NCBI GenBank assembly: GCA_040771825.1
Contig: JAXGZG010000002.1
Location: 372,001-436,000 of the forward strand
DNA length: 64,000 bases
Direction of reading: 5' to 3'
DNA from: JAXGZG01 sp040771825
GTDB lineage: Bacteria > Bacillota > Sulfobacillia > Fermentithermobacillales > Fermentithermobacillaceae
The position numbers and the translations under genes were made by a program. Numbering within the stretch: the first letter of the stretch is position 1; each line of letters starts with the position of its first letter. Below are positions 35,136-43,943 of this stretch, in pieces. The notes beneath the pieces are model-generated. The model did no database searches. It had not been told where the DNA came from and saw only the letters and a program-made list of their open reading frames with translations.

Positions 35136-36836
35136 GTGAAATCGGATATTGAAATTGCCCAAGCAGCCAAGATGTTGCCGATTAACCAGATTACCGACAG
35201 CCTCGGGATTCCCGAGGACATGGTAGAGAACTATGGGAAGTACAAGGCCAAGATATCGTTGGATCTCATCGACTACTTAAAAGACCGTCCCCAAGGCAAG
35301 TACGTTGTAGTCACCGCTATCACCCCCACGCCCCTGGGCGAGGGCAAGACCACCGTCTGCATCGGTTTAGGTCAGGCACTGGGACGTCTAGGCAAGAATG
35401 TCATCAATACCATCCGCCAGCCTTCCTTGGGCCCGGTGTTTGGCATCAAAGGAGGCGCAGCAGGCGGCGGTTACGCCCAGTGCGTTCCCATGGAGGACTT
35501 CAACCTCCACTTCACAGGCGACACTCACGCAGTGGCGCTTGCTCACAACCTTTTGGCTGCGTTCCTTGACGCCAGCCTCCTTCACGGAAACCCTTTGAAC
35601 ATCGACCCCCTCACCATCACGTGGCCGAGAGTTCTGGACGTTTCCGACAGAGCCCTTCGCAGGGTGGTCATTGGCCTAGGCGGTTCAGAGAACGGTGTCC
35701 CTAGGGAGACAGGGTTCGATATCGCCGTGGCTTCGGAGGTTATGGCGGTCCTGGCTCTCACCACCAGCCTCAAAGACCTTCGAGAAAGGCTAGGACGCAT
35801 TGTGGTTGGCTACACATATGACGGCAAAGCGGTTACCGCAGGCGATCTCAAGTGTGCCGGGGCCATGGCGGTTCTTCTGAAAGACGCCATCAAGCCCAAC
35901 ATCATCCAGACCCTTGAGAACACGCCAGTGTTCGTCCATGCGGGGCCTTTTGCTAACATAGCCCACGGGAACTCGTCGGTTTTGGCCGACATGATGGCCA
36001 CCAGGCTTGCAGACTACACACTTACAGAGGCCGGCTTTGGCGCCGACATAGGTGCCGAGAAGATGTTCAACATCAAATGCAGGTATTCTGGCCTCAAGAT
36101 CGACGCTGCTGTGGTTGTGGCCACCATTCGCGCCCTGAAAATGCATGGCGGCGTCCTCAGGGTTGTTCCTGGAAAGCCGCTGGATACCGAGGTTTTGTCC
36201 AAGGAGAACATGGAGGCTTTGGATAAGGGTTGCCAGAACCTCGACAAGCACATCGAGAACGTCCTCATGCACGGGGTGCCAGTTGTGTTGGCTCTCAACC
36301 ACTTCCCCACCGACAGCGAAAAAGAAGTCCAGTATGTCTTGGATAGAGCTATGAAGGCTGGGGCTTCTGCCGCAGTGACCGCAAAAGTGTGGGAACAGGG
36401 CGGGGAGGGCGGCGTCGATTTGGCCAAGGCCCTTATTGAGGTGCTGGAGAAGGAACCCTCAACGTTCCATCATCTGTATGACGTGGATTTGCCCATCAAG
36501 GAGAAGATTGAGACTATCGCCACCAAGGTGTACGGGGCCGACGGAGTGGACTACACTCCTCTTGCCAACAGGCAGATTAGGCGCTACACCAAGCTTGGTT
36601 TTCACAAACTGCCTATCTGTATGGCCAAGACCCACTTGTCATTGTCGGCGGATCCCAACCTTAAGGGCCGCCCCACGGGGTTTAGGATCAACGTGCGCGA
36701 GGTGCGAGCGTCTATGGGTGCCGGATTCTTGTATCCGCTCCTTGGCGAGATGAGGACCATGCCGGGTCTTCCGTCGGATCCTGCCGGCGCTCATATGGAT
36801 CTTGACGAGAATGGCCGCATAACAGGGTTGTTCTAG
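35136..36836 (+). CDS. fhs: formate-tetrahydrofolate ligase
   Basis: A 566-residue enzyme that joins formate to tetrahydrofolate with ATP, giving 10-formyl-THF for purine synthesis and one-carbon metabolism. The P-loop TPLGEGKT is at residues 65-72. Further family motifs are IRQPSLGPVFGIKGGAAGGG, NLHFTGD, HAGPFANIAHGNSS and TEAGFGADIGAEKM. Its length is normal for the homotetrameric bacterial enzyme. GTG 35136 is preceded by AAGGGGG. Standing after hutH and hutI, it may absorb or supply the one-carbon unit of histidine breakdown, although the gene is also used in the acetogenic pathway. Confidence 0.97.
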   Translation: MKSDIEIAQAAKMLPINQITDSLGIPEDMVENYGKYKAKISLDLIDYLKDRPQGKYVVVTAITPTPLGEGKTTVCIGLGQALGRLGKNVINTIRQPSLGPVFGIKGGAAGGGYAQCVPMEDFNLHFTGDTHAVALAHNLLAAFLDASLLHGNPLNIDPLTITWPRVLDVSDRALRRVVIGLGGSENGVPRETGFDIAVASEVMAVLALTTSLKDLRERLGRIVVGYTYDGKAVTAGDLKCAGAMAVLLKDAIKPNIIQTLENTPVFVHAGPFANIAHGNSSVLADMMATRLADYTLTEAGFGADIGAEKMFNIKCRYSGLKIDAAVVVATIRALKMHGGVLRVVPGKPLDTEVLSKENMEALDKGCQNLDKHIENVLMHGVPVVLALNHFPTDSEKEVQYVLDRAMKAGASAAVTAKVWEQGGEGGVDLAKALIEVLEKEPSTFHHLYDVDLPIKEKIETIATKVYGADGVDYTPLANRQIRRYTKLGFHKLPICMAKTHLSLSADPNLKGRPTGFRINVREVRASMGAGFLYPLLGEMRTMPGLPSDPAGAHMDLDENGRITGLF

Positions 36837-36875
36837 AGCCCGTAAGGCCACTTTCAGAAGGAACTTATCAGTTTC

Positions 36876-36914
36876 AACGCCAGGGAGCGGGTTTGCCCGT
36901 CCCCTGGCGTTTTC
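36876..36914 (+). terminator. intrinsic terminator of fhs
   Basis: AACGCCAGGG/CCCTGGCGTT stem, closed by a 16-nt loop, followed by TTTC, 40 nt after the stop. Confidence 0.8.
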
Positions 36915-36956
36915 AACATGATTGAAGGCACGCAGGGGAAAGGGGAAGGTGCGGCT

Positions 36957-38027
36957 GTGGCAAGCAAGGATGGGCAGGGCGGCCAAGGTAGCCAGGGGTG
37001 TCTCCCGAAAGGCACCATAGCCGATGTTTGTGGGATCAGAGTGGGCAACGCCCAAGACCTCACGGGAATGACAGGGATTACGGTGGTCTTGTGTCTGGAA
37101 GGCGCTCGGGCCGGAGTGTCGGTGATGGGCGGTGCACCTGGAACCAGGGAGACGGATCTGCTTCGCCCGACTTTCACGGTGGATGCGGTTCACGGGATCT
37201 TCTTGGCAGGCGGGTCTGCCTTTGGGCTTAATGCCGCAGAAGGAGTAGTCAGGTACATGGAGGAAAAGGGGGCCGGCTTCGATACGGGGGTGGCCAAAGT
37301 CCCGATTGTGTCTGGGGCTATCTTGTTTGACCTAGGGCTAGGGAGCGCTTCGGCTCGCCCAACTCCTGACATGGCATACCGGGCGTGCCAGGAGGCAGGG
37401 TCGTCTCCTCCGAGATCCGGCTCTTTTGGCGCAGGTACAGGTGCCACAGTGGGAAAACTCATGGGCCCTGGATTCATGATGAAGTCAGGCTTGGGCAACT
37501 CTTGCGTCATGACTCAAAGGGGCTACAAGGTCGGGGCTATTATCGGCGTGAACGCTGCAGGCGATGTCTACCACCCAAGGACAGGCAAGATTCTGGCGGG
37601 TGCCTATGATAGGGAGAAGAAGCGGTTTGTGGCTGAGGCGATGGAAACACGGAAAGCTTCTGATAAGGATTCACATCCCTCCATGATGACAAACACCACC
37701 ATCGGCGTCATCGCCACCGACGCCCACCTAACCAAAGAGGAGTGCAACAGGGTTGCCATTATGGCCATGGGCGGGCTGGCTCAGGCCATCCGTCCGTCTT
37801 TTACGCCATATGATGGGGACACCTTGTTTGTCATGTCAACTGGCAGGAGCTCTGTTGATTCGAGCAACCTTCCGGGTGCCTCGCAACCCCTTCCGACTCC
37901 AGATCGGGGCGCCTTAGTCACCGAGGTAGGGATCGCCGCTCAAGAGGCCGTAGCGGTCTCCATTGTTGACGCGGTTACATCATGTTTTGGGTTTCCGCCG
38001 CTTCCGGCGGCCAAAGAATTATTGTAG
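36957..38027 (+). CDS. P1/S58-family peptidase (DmpA/NylC type)
   Basis: A 356-residue N-terminal-nucleophile hydrolase that cuts itself into two chains. Motifs seen are VGNAQDLTGMTGITVVL, GTRETDLLRP, HGIFLAGGSAFGLNAAEGVVRYMEE and GAGTGATVGK. The self-cleavage site is Asn246-Thr247 in TNTTIGVIATDA, with threonine as nucleophile. This resembles nylon-oligomer hydrolase NylC more than DmpA, which uses Gly-Ser. Natural substrates of such enzymes are usually short or beta-linked peptides. GTG 36957 has AAGGGGAAGG at 7 nt; ATG 36918 is in frame but emerges from the preceding terminator without an SD. No partner gene is obvious. Confidence 0.88.
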   Translation: MASKDGQGGQGSQGCLPKGTIADVCGIRVGNAQDLTGMTGITVVLCLEGARAGVSVMGGAPGTRETDLLRPTFTVDAVHGIFLAGGSAFGLNAAEGVVRYMEEKGAGFDTGVAKVPIVSGAILFDLGLGSASARPTPDMAYRACQEAGSSPPRSGSFGAGTGATVGKLMGPGFMMKSGLGNSCVMTQRGYKVGAIIGVNAAGDVYHPRTGKILAGAYDREKKRFVAEAMETRKASDKDSHPSMMTNTTIGVIATDAHLTKEECNRVAIMAMGGLAQAIRPSFTPYDGDTLFVMSTGRSSVDSSNLPGASQPLPTPDRGALVTEVGIAAQEAVAVSIVDAVTSCFGFPPLPAAKELL

Positions 38028-38172
38028 AATAAGCTATGAATGGGCCGGTAGGTTTTGCCGCCGGACCCGGTGTAGCGAAGGAGGTTCGAGTAGCTTCAGG
38101 CAAGGCTCAGGGTATCTAAGCATAATTCCAACGGCATCCTTGGGAGAGGAGCCGGAACGGAGGGAAGCTTAA

Positions 38173-38868
38173 GTGCGCCAAAGTGCCAGGTTTTCAGCAA
38201 GGCAGATTTCCTTTGCGGGAGTCTTAGGAGCAATTACAGTGGTTTTGGGATCCACGCCCCTTGGTTTCATCCAGATTCCGCCCATTGCCATCACGATCAT
38301 GCACGTTCCCACCATTATCGCAGGAGTAATGGAAGGACCCGTCATTGGCGGCATCGTTGGGGCCATGTTCGGAGCCTTCAGTATGTACCAGGCTCAGATT
38401 GCCATCAACCCGCTGGACAAGTTGATTTTCTCCAACCCGCTCATAGCTTTGGTTCCAAGAATTCTAGTGGGGATAGTTGCCCACTACGTTTTCGCTTTGG
38501 TGAAAGACAAGAGGGGCAACGCGGTTGTGGCGGGGGTATTGGCTGTTTTCGCAGGGTACACAGGGTATTCTTTGCTTGGAAGGCTCGACTCCGCGCCTCG
38601 TCTCGTTATTGCCCTGGTAATTGGGGCCCTGTCGGGACTAGGAGCGGACTTGCTTCAGAGGCGGTTGGGGCATGGTCCGGCGTTGGCTGCTGCCGCCGGG
38701 AGTCTTACCAACACGGTCCTAGTGTTAGGGCTAATCGTGGCTTTCGGGTTTCTTCCTGGAAAAGTCGCTTTTGGCGTTGGGCTAGTAAACGGCATTCCCG
38801 AAGCAACTGTGGCTGTCATACTGACAGGGCTTGTGTATCGTGCCACAAGCGGTTTTCTAAAGCAGTAG
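38173..38868 (+). CDS. ECF transporter S component, possibly for a pantothenate-related substrate
   Basis: A 231-residue membrane protein with about six helices and the S-component signature IPPIAITIMHVPTIIAGVMEGPVIGG. It binds a vitamin or precursor on the outer face and needs the EcfAA'T module, absent here. The next gene, 31 nt downstream, is coaX (pantothenate kinase), so pantothenate or a related compound is a reasonable guess, not shown by the sequence. The start GTG 38173 follows GGAGGG at 8 nt. Confidence 0.82.
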   Translation: MRQSARFSARQISFAGVLGAITVVLGSTPLGFIQIPPIAITIMHVPTIIAGVMEGPVIGGIVGAMFGAFSMYQAQIAINPLDKLIFSNPLIALVPRILVGIVAHYVFALVKDKRGNAVVAGVLAVFAGYTGYSLLGRLDSAPRLVIALVIGALSGLGADLLQRRLGHGPALAAAAGSLTNTVLVLGLIVAFGFLPGKVAFGVGLVNGIPEATVAVILTGLVYRATSGFLKQ

Positions 38869-38899
38869 GTTAACCTAGGCGGGGCGGGGAGGCAGAATC

Positions 38900-39691
38900 A
38901 TGCTATTCGCCATGGATGTGGGCAATACAAACATAGTCCTAGGCGTGTTCAAGGGGCCCGACTTGCAGGGCCACTGGCGTATGTCCACCGACAGACACAA
39001 GACCGAGGATGAGTACGGGATACTTGTTCTTAACATGCTGGAGCACTCGGGCTTCAAAGCCCAAGATGTACGAGGCGCCATCATCGCTTCTGTAGTGCCT
39101 CCGCTGACCCCGGTGCTTGAGAAGATGATCAGACGGTATTTTAAGATTAGTCCCGTGATCGTCGGCCCCGGTACCAAGACCGGGATCAACGTGAAATACG
39201 AAAACCCCAAGGAAGTTGGCCCCGACAGGATCACTAACGCCGTGGCGGCCTACCGAAAGTATGGCGGCCCGGTTATCGTGGTGGATTACGGCACGGCCAC
39301 CACCTTCGACGTTATCTCCAAAGACGGTGAATACTTGGGAGGCGCCATAGCTCCCGGCATACTCACATCCACCGACGCCCTTTTTGACAATGCCGCAAGG
39401 CTTCCCAGAATCGAACTGGTTAGGCCCGGGTCGGCCATAGGCAGGACCACCGTGGAGAGCATGCAGTCGGGCATCGTGTTTGGCTTCGTGGGTCAGGCCG
39501 ATGGGTTGGTGGCAAGGCTCAAGAAGGAACTTGGCGGGGAAGCCCACGTGGTGGCCACGGGAGGATTGGCAAACCTGGTGGCTCGGGAGTCCTCTACTAT
39601 CCAGCACGTTGAGCCCATGTTGACACTGGAAGGGCTCCAGATGATATACCAGAAGAACTTGAGCGCGGAAGAAGGATTCCGCAGAGCGTAG
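38900..39691 (+). CDS. coaX: type III pantothenate kinase CoaX
   Basis: A 263-residue enzyme of the ASKHA fold that phosphorylates pantothenate in the first step of coenzyme A synthesis. The ATP site motif DVGNTNIVLGVF is at the N-terminus. The pantothenate site GPDRITNAVAAYRKYG and VVDYGTATTFDVIS carry the catalytic aspartates. The last helices match the family's dimer interface. ATG 38900 lies after GGGGAGGCAGAATC. In Bacillus coaX follows ftsH; here about 13 kb of other genes separate them. Confidence 0.96.
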   Translation: MLFAMDVGNTNIVLGVFKGPDLQGHWRMSTDRHKTEDEYGILVLNMLEHSGFKAQDVRGAIIASVVPPLTPVLEKMIRRYFKISPVIVGPGTKTGINVKYENPKEVGPDRITNAVAAYRKYGGPVIVVDYGTATTFDVISKDGEYLGGAIAPGILTSTDALFDNAARLPRIELVRPGSAIGRTTVESMQSGIVFGFVGQADGLVARLKKELGGEAHVVATGGLANLVARESSTIQHVEPMLTLEGLQMIYQKNLSAEEGFRRA

Positions 39692-39714
39692 GATACATTT
39701 GGGATAGACGGTGC

Positions 39715-39747
39715 AAAGGAGCCCCTTTTGACGGGGGCTCCTTTCTT
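39715..39747. terminator. bidirectional terminator between coaX and the four-gene membrane operon
   Basis: AAAGGAGCCCC/GGGGCTCCTTT, with A-rich and T-rich flanks, sits between converging genes and can work on both strands. Confidence 0.9.
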
Positions 39748-39777
39748 GGAAGAGGAAGGGGTCGCACCTAATCGACT

Positions 39778-40374
39778 CTATAACCCAAGCCAGTCCAGGA
39801 ATATGAACTGGAACCTGCCAATAGCCGCCGATACTCTGCCCATGACTGTGTTGCCGAAAGCCGCCCCAAAGGCCGCCATCATGAAGTAACGTCCCCACTT
39901 GGGCGCAAGGCCAACGGTCTTTCCCAACTTGAAGGTCATAAAGAAGTAGCTCAATGACAGGATCGTACCCAGGAAGATGATCCATGCGTTGACTGAATCC
40001 AGCTTGATCATGGTTCCGCTAAGCTGGCTCACGATCTGACTTTCAACTGCACCTCGCATGGCAACTCCTGCGCTTGCGCCCATCATGAACGATAGCGGTA
40101 TCCTGTTCAGCCAGCCGATGTTCTGCACGTATTTGGAGTACAGAAGCACTCCCATGGCCATTGGGATAATCAGGGTGTACTTGCCGCTGACAAGGGGGTT
40201 CCACGCCGTACCCTTGAAGGCACCAATGCCAACAACCACTGCAATTCCGGCTGAGGCACCCACAAAGATGTGCTCCACAATCTTGTAGACCGGGTTGTCT
40301 TTGTAAAGCACCGAGTAAATCGCCAAAGCCGAAAGGGCCCCTACCCACACTCCAATGTCGGTACTTATCTTCAT
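39778..40374 (-). CDS. unknown polytopic membrane protein, last gene of a four-gene membrane operon
   Basis: A 198-residue protein with about six hydrophobic helices (for example VWVGALSALAIYSVLY, IFVGASAGIAVVVGIGAF, WIIFLGTILSLSYFF). I cannot assign a family by name. Glycine-rich helices with Ala/Gly packing motifs suggest a tightly packed subunit of a complex. ATG 40374 overlaps the stop of the previous gene (ATGA), with GGAGG at 9 nt. All four genes are adjacent with gaps of 14 nt or less, so they probably form one membrane complex (inference). No catalytic residues stand out. Confidence 0.8.
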   Translation of the reverse strand: MKISTDIGVWVGALSALAIYSVLYKDNPVYKIVEHIFVGASAGIAVVVGIGAFKGTAWNPLVSGKYTLIIPMAMGVLLYSKYVQNIGWLNRIPLSFMMGASAGVAMRGAVESQIVSQLSGTMIKLDSVNAWIIFLGTILSLSYFFMTFKLGKTVGLAPKWGRYFMMAAFGAAFGNTVMGRVSAAIGRFQFIFLDWLGL

Positions 40375-41222
40375 CTCCTGCCACCTCCCTTAGAGGCGGT
40401 GGATTTGGACACAAACATAGCCACGTTACCCAGTACCACGAAGATGACGATAAGGAGGTGGGCTATGGACTGGGCGTCCATACCCACAGTGCCAGAACCT
40501 TTCTTGTTGGTAAGTTTCTCGTACTCAGCCGCCGCTCGAAGCCCGGCCAGGATGCCTTTGCACTGGCCGGAGGCAACGTACGCCTCATTGCTTGCGGCCA
40601 AGACGCCGGTTACTCCCATTACCAAGGGTACGTTGTGAGCCATGACTGCCTGGCGCACCCATTCATGAGTCCCGGTGCCACCGGTGGGTCCGTCGTTGAG
40701 AGTCATCGCCATGGAGAAATCCTTCATGGATTTGGTGGTCTGCATGAGCGGCAGTGACGAGACGTTGTTGCCTCGGAAGTCCTTGGTGAATATGGAGCCG
40801 GGGTCAGTGCCAAAGGCCGCCAAGGTTGTCTCGCCGCCAGCGTAGAAGCCGAGGTTCGCGAAGTCGGTTCCGTACACATAGCCATATTCGTCTTCAAGGA
40901 CCTTGGTAGTGTACTCGGCAAACATGGTGGCCGACGGGAAGGAGCAGATCGTGACTACCTTGATTCCTTTTTCGCCGAATTGGCGGAACATGGCTTGAGC
41001 CATGGGGTTAAGGTCGATCTCGTCTCCCGGCTCGTAGTCGAAGCCGATGAGGACAGTGGACTTCGAAGGCAAACTAGACACAAAATCGAAGGTCTTCTGA
41101 ACAGGCGGGGTTACGTCCACCGGAAGCCCAATGGGGCTAATGGTTGGAATCGCTATGGCTAGCGCCATGAGGAGATAGAACACCCGCTTATCCAGGTTCT
41201 GCAGTTTCTCAAAGATGTTCAC
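40371..41222 (-). CDS. unknown protein, two membrane helices around a large soluble domain
   Basis: A 283-residue protein with one helix at about residues 14-33 and another near the C-terminus (AHLLIVIFVVLGNVAMFVS). Between them lies a domain of about 200 residues with alternating beta-strand and helix patterns: STVLIGFDYEPGDEIDLNPMAQAMFRQF and GIKVVTICSFPSATMFAEYTTKVL. This looks like a Rossmann-type fold, on one face of the membrane. The sequence FDYEPGD... PMA recurs in proteins near DUF6754 proteins in other bacteria as I recall them. GTG 41222 follows GGGAGGGGAG. It is the third gene of the operon. Confidence 0.8.
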   Translation of the reverse strand: MNIFEKLQNLDKRVFYLLMALAIAIPTISPIGLPVDVTPPVQKTFDFVSSLPSKSTVLIGFDYEPGDEIDLNPMAQAMFRQFGEKGIKVVTICSFPSATMFAEYTTKVLEDEYGYVYGTDFANLGFYAGGETTLAAFGTDPGSIFTKDFRGNNVSSLPLMQTTKSMKDFSMAMTLNDGPTGGTGTHEWVRQAVMAHNVPLVMGVTGVLAASNEAYVASGQCKGILAGLRAAAEYEKLTNKKGSGTVGMDAQSIAHLLIVIFVVLGNVAMFVSKSTASKGGGRR

Positions 41223-41236
41223 TTATCTCCCCTCCC

Positions 41237-41860
41237 TTATTCCCCGCCGTAGGAACGGCGCTCAAGTCCGATGATGATTCTCAAAGAAACCGCGATGAAG
41301 CCGATAGCGCCGGCGATCATGACTCCACGCTGGCCGCCGACGTTGAGCACGGTCATGATCCAGTTTGTTAGAGCCGGGGTGAAGGGCAGGATCTTGGCCC
41401 CAATGGGCACCCTGCCCATCATCACAACGCAACCTGTGATCAAAAGGATGGCCGCCTCTGCGTTCTTGGCTCTAAAGGCACGGTAGGCCGCGGTTCCGAT
41501 GTAGAATGCCAGTAAGGAGAAAATCGCACTGCCTGTAGGGACGTTAATATAGTCGAAGATGAACTTATATGCCGCTGAAGTCTGGCCGAGTGCCAAGCCC
41601 ACCACGATAGTGATGGCGAAAGTGGCTAACAGTGCCAAACTGTACACGTTTTTGCCATTATCGCGTTGAAGGTTTTTCACATGAACCCGGAGTATGTTCA
41701 CGGCGCCCAAGCCCAGCGTGAACACCGCCAATATCGCTCGCCACTGGAGTATGGCTTGCGCCGGAGATTTTAGCCAGCTTATCTTGAAAAAGTAATCCAG
41801 AACCATTGCCACTCCTGTGACGAAAACAATGACAACAGGAACGGTTCTTCTCATGAACAA
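41237..41860 (-). CDS. unknown polytopic membrane protein, second gene of the operon
   Basis: A protein of about 207 residues with six hydrophobic segments, beginning VPVVIVFVTGVAMVLDYFF and ending GVMIAGAIGFIAVSLRIIIG. No family is recognised and no catalytic motif is visible. The start is uncertain: AGGAGG is followed by GTG 41869 (too close), TTG 41860 (8 nt, chosen) and ATG 41854 (14 nt). It lies 13 nt downstream of the DUF6754 gene and 14 nt upstream of the next. It resembles the last gene of the operon in size and layout. Confidence 0.8.
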   Translation of the reverse strand: MFMRRTVPVVIVFVTGVAMVLDYFFKISWLKSPAQAILQWRAILAVFTLGLGAVNILRVHVKNLQRDNGKNVYSLALLATFAITIVVGLALGQTSAAYKFIFDYINVPTGSAIFSLLAFYIGTAAYRAFRAKNAEAAILLITGCVVMMGRVPIGAKILPFTPALTNWIMTVLNVGGQRGVMIAGAIGFIAVSLRIIIGLERRSYGGE

Positions 41861-41873
41861 CGTGCTCACCTCC

Positions 41874-42638
41874 TTACTTGCTCATAATGTCGACTAGACT
41901 CTTGCTTCCAAAGGAGACCATGATGGTGCCGATGATCATGATTCCGATGCAGATGGCTTTCACCCAGTCTTCGCCAAGGAGACTTCCAAGGTGGGCTTTG
42001 TTTTTGGCAAAGTGGGCGCCGGCGGCGAACATTTCATCTCCCAAGATGACGTAGTCGCAGGCAACCACGAAAAAAGGGATCTGGTAGGCGTTGGTGGTTC
42101 CGGCTATCTGGACTGCTCCCACTGTGTTGCCGGCCTCGGCCAAGATGAGCGCCTCAGCGGCGAAGTTGCCGATCATGATGTTTGAGGCCACTTTTTCCCT
42201 GAACAAGACGCCGATGACGCCGCTTGCGTAGGCCCACTGGTCAGTGGAGATGAAGCGGCAGTCTTCCGCCCTGTACGCTTCGGGTTTCCCGGCTTCCAGG
42301 TACGACTGGCGCATGACCTGCTCGGTTACGGCGTAAGTTTCTGGCTGGGAAACTGTGACCACCAGTCTCACGTCGTACTCGGCGCACCTTTTGGTGACGT
42401 ACCCCAAAACCTCGAGCCCTGCGAAAGTGGCTGCTACCAAACCTCCGTAGCCAGGAGTGAAGTGGAGAGGTTTGCCCATTTCGGCGGCTCTTCCGATGGC
42501 CTCATCCATGGCCTCGAAGCCTGCAATGGGCCGGACTGTGATCTTGCGGTTTTTTCCGGCCAGATACATGCCGATAAGGACCACACCGGTGATGATGAAA
42601 AGCGTCCAAAAGTCGAAAATCCTGCTAGTAACGAACAT
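41874..42638 (-). CDS. DUF6754-type membrane protein, first gene of the operon
   Basis: A 254-residue protein with one helix at about residues 9-27, a soluble domain, and a final helix (ICIGIMIIGTIMVSFG). The middle matches the DUF6754 pattern: AMDEAIGRAAEMGKPLHFTPGYGGL, LEVLGYVTKRCAEYDVRLVV, FREKVASNIMIGNFAAEALILAEAG, GAVQIAGTTNAYQIPFFVVACDYVILGDEMFAAGA. The family has no known function. ATG 42638 is chosen since AGGAGG lies 11 nt upstream. GTG 42650 overlaps that SD and is not used. It heads the four-gene operon, with no clear promoter that I can name in 42651-42885. Confidence 0.82.
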   Translation of the reverse strand: MFVTSRIFDFWTLFIITGVVLIGMYLAGKNRKITVRPIAGFEAMDEAIGRAAEMGKPLHFTPGYGGLVAATFAGLEVLGYVTKRCAEYDVRLVVTVSQPETYAVTEQVMRQSYLEAGKPEAYRAEDCRFISTDQWAYASGVIGVLFREKVASNIMIGNFAAEALILAEAGNTVGAVQIAGTTNAYQIPFFVVACDYVILGDEMFAAGAHFAKNKAHLGSLLGEDWVKAICIGIMIIGTIMVSFGSKSLVDIMSK

Positions 42639-42885
42639 TACGAATCTCACCTCCTTTCAGAATCTCGCAAAGCACAGTTCGTGGTCGAACCTAGAAATCC
42701 TGCCTGAGTTGCTCCTCACAGATGAGTAATTGTTAGAATAGACTAAGGCGCAGGTAAAAGGGTTGTCGTTCGACTTCCGGTAGTCTCTTAGGTGAGGCGG
42801 GCGCATGGACGCTGGGCGCTTGGCGCAGTGGCCTGATGCGGTCGCCGGGTTCGGGGGCTTTGGTTATCTGATATAGGTGGTGGGG

Positions 42886-43701
42886 CTATCCCACCGGTGC
42901 CGGACGTATATCCGCTACGCTGGGCAAGACTAGGTCGCAGTAGCCTTCGAGCATGTCGAAGGAGCTAACGCCCGTCATGACCCCTATGGACTTGCATCCC
43001 GCTTTCCGGGCCATTATTGCATCCTGCGGCGCATCGCCAATGACCACCAGTTCCTTAGTGGAGACTCCCAATCTGCCTGCGCAAACCGCAGCGGATTCGG
43101 GCGAAGGCTTGGGCTCCGTCACGTCATCGGCGGCCACTATTGAGTGGAAATACTTGAGGATTCCCAGGCTATCCAGCATCTTCTCGGTGCGCTCGCGGCC
43201 ATCTGAAGTCACGATAAGAAGGGCCAGCCCCGTCTCTGCCAGGGAGGCAACGCAGTGAGAAGCGCCTGGGAGAAGGTGTGCGTCTTTGGTCACATCCAGC
43301 GTGGCGTCGGCTTGGTCGTAGGCATCCTTTGCTATGGAGAGGGCTTGGTGCCAGGGGATCCCCTCTAGCCATAGGGCGCACGCGGTCACAGCCACTTCGT
43401 CACGCCGTGCCGCTCCTGCCAAAGGTCCCAAAGGTGACACGATGCATTGCTCCGGGTCAAAACCTGTGCACCTTCCCACCGAGGCAAGGGCGCTTTGCCT
43501 GACACGGGCCGAGAGGTGCCTAATGCGTTCGCGCCCTAACGCAGAAAGCATGGGGAATATGTCGATGAGAGTTCCATCTTTATCAAAAATGACCCCTTTG
43601 CAGGGGAATACCTTTTTGGCGGCAATAATGCCTGTTTTGCCCGAAATGACCTTCTTGCCCACTCTACCCGTCTTGCCAACTGTGCCCGACATACCGGCCA
43701 T
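42886..43701 (-). CDS. HAD-family hydrolase (phosphoglycolate phosphatase-like)
   Basis: A 271-residue phosphatase of the haloacid dehalogenase superfamily. Motif I is FDKDGTLID with the nucleophilic aspartate, motif II is LLIVTSDG, and motifs III/IV are PKPSPESAAVCAGRLGV and VVIGDAPQDAIMARKAG. An alpha-helical cap inserts after motif I. The first 30 residues are basic and Gly/Lys-rich, unlike the family core, and may be dispensable. The substrate is probably a small phosphate ester. ATG 43701 has AGGTG at 5 nt. It stands alone between the membrane operon and a DUF1540 gene. Confidence 0.88.
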   Translation of the reverse strand: MAGMSGTVGKTGRVGKKVISGKTGIIAAKKVFPCKGVIFDKDGTLIDIFPMLSALGRERIRHLSARVRQSALASVGRCTGFDPEQCIVSPLGPLAGAARRDEVAVTACALWLEGIPWHQALSIAKDAYDQADATLDVTKDAHLLPGASHCVASLAETGLALLIVTSDGRERTEKMLDSLGILKYFHSIVAADDVTEPKPSPESAAVCAGRLGVSTKELVVIGDAPQDAIMARKAGCKSIGVMTGVSSFDMLEGYCDLVLPSVADIRPAPVG

Positions 43702-43894
43702 ATCGTCACCTTGCGCGCCTTTCCTGCGTCATTAATACTGGTATACCCTGCTAATCTCGGGCGGTCAAGACCGGAGAACGGAGGGGTGGAGGCTGCTCAT
43801 TGGGTTCCGGCTCCCCGGATGTTGTCTGGCGTACAGGCGGAACCCGCGCCTGTTGACCAGGAGTCAGGTCAGTTAGTGCGCCTCAGAGATTGAT

Positions 43895-43922
43895 GCGGAA
43901 GAGAGGAAGCCCCCTCTTCCGC
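43895..43922. terminator. hairpin between the HAD and DUF1540 genes
   Basis: GCGGAAGAG/CTCTTCCGC stem with a 10-nt loop, 22 nt after the DUF1540 stop. There is no T tract on either strand, so the role is uncertain. Confidence 0.35.
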
Positions 43923-43943
43923 TGTCTGTGCCGCGAATCCTGA

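Noticed and set aside
38939..39985. A 348-codon open frame on the minus strand opposite coaX
   Set aside because: It overlaps the conserved coaX gene completely and crosses its terminator; the composition is His/Gly-rich shadow sequence.
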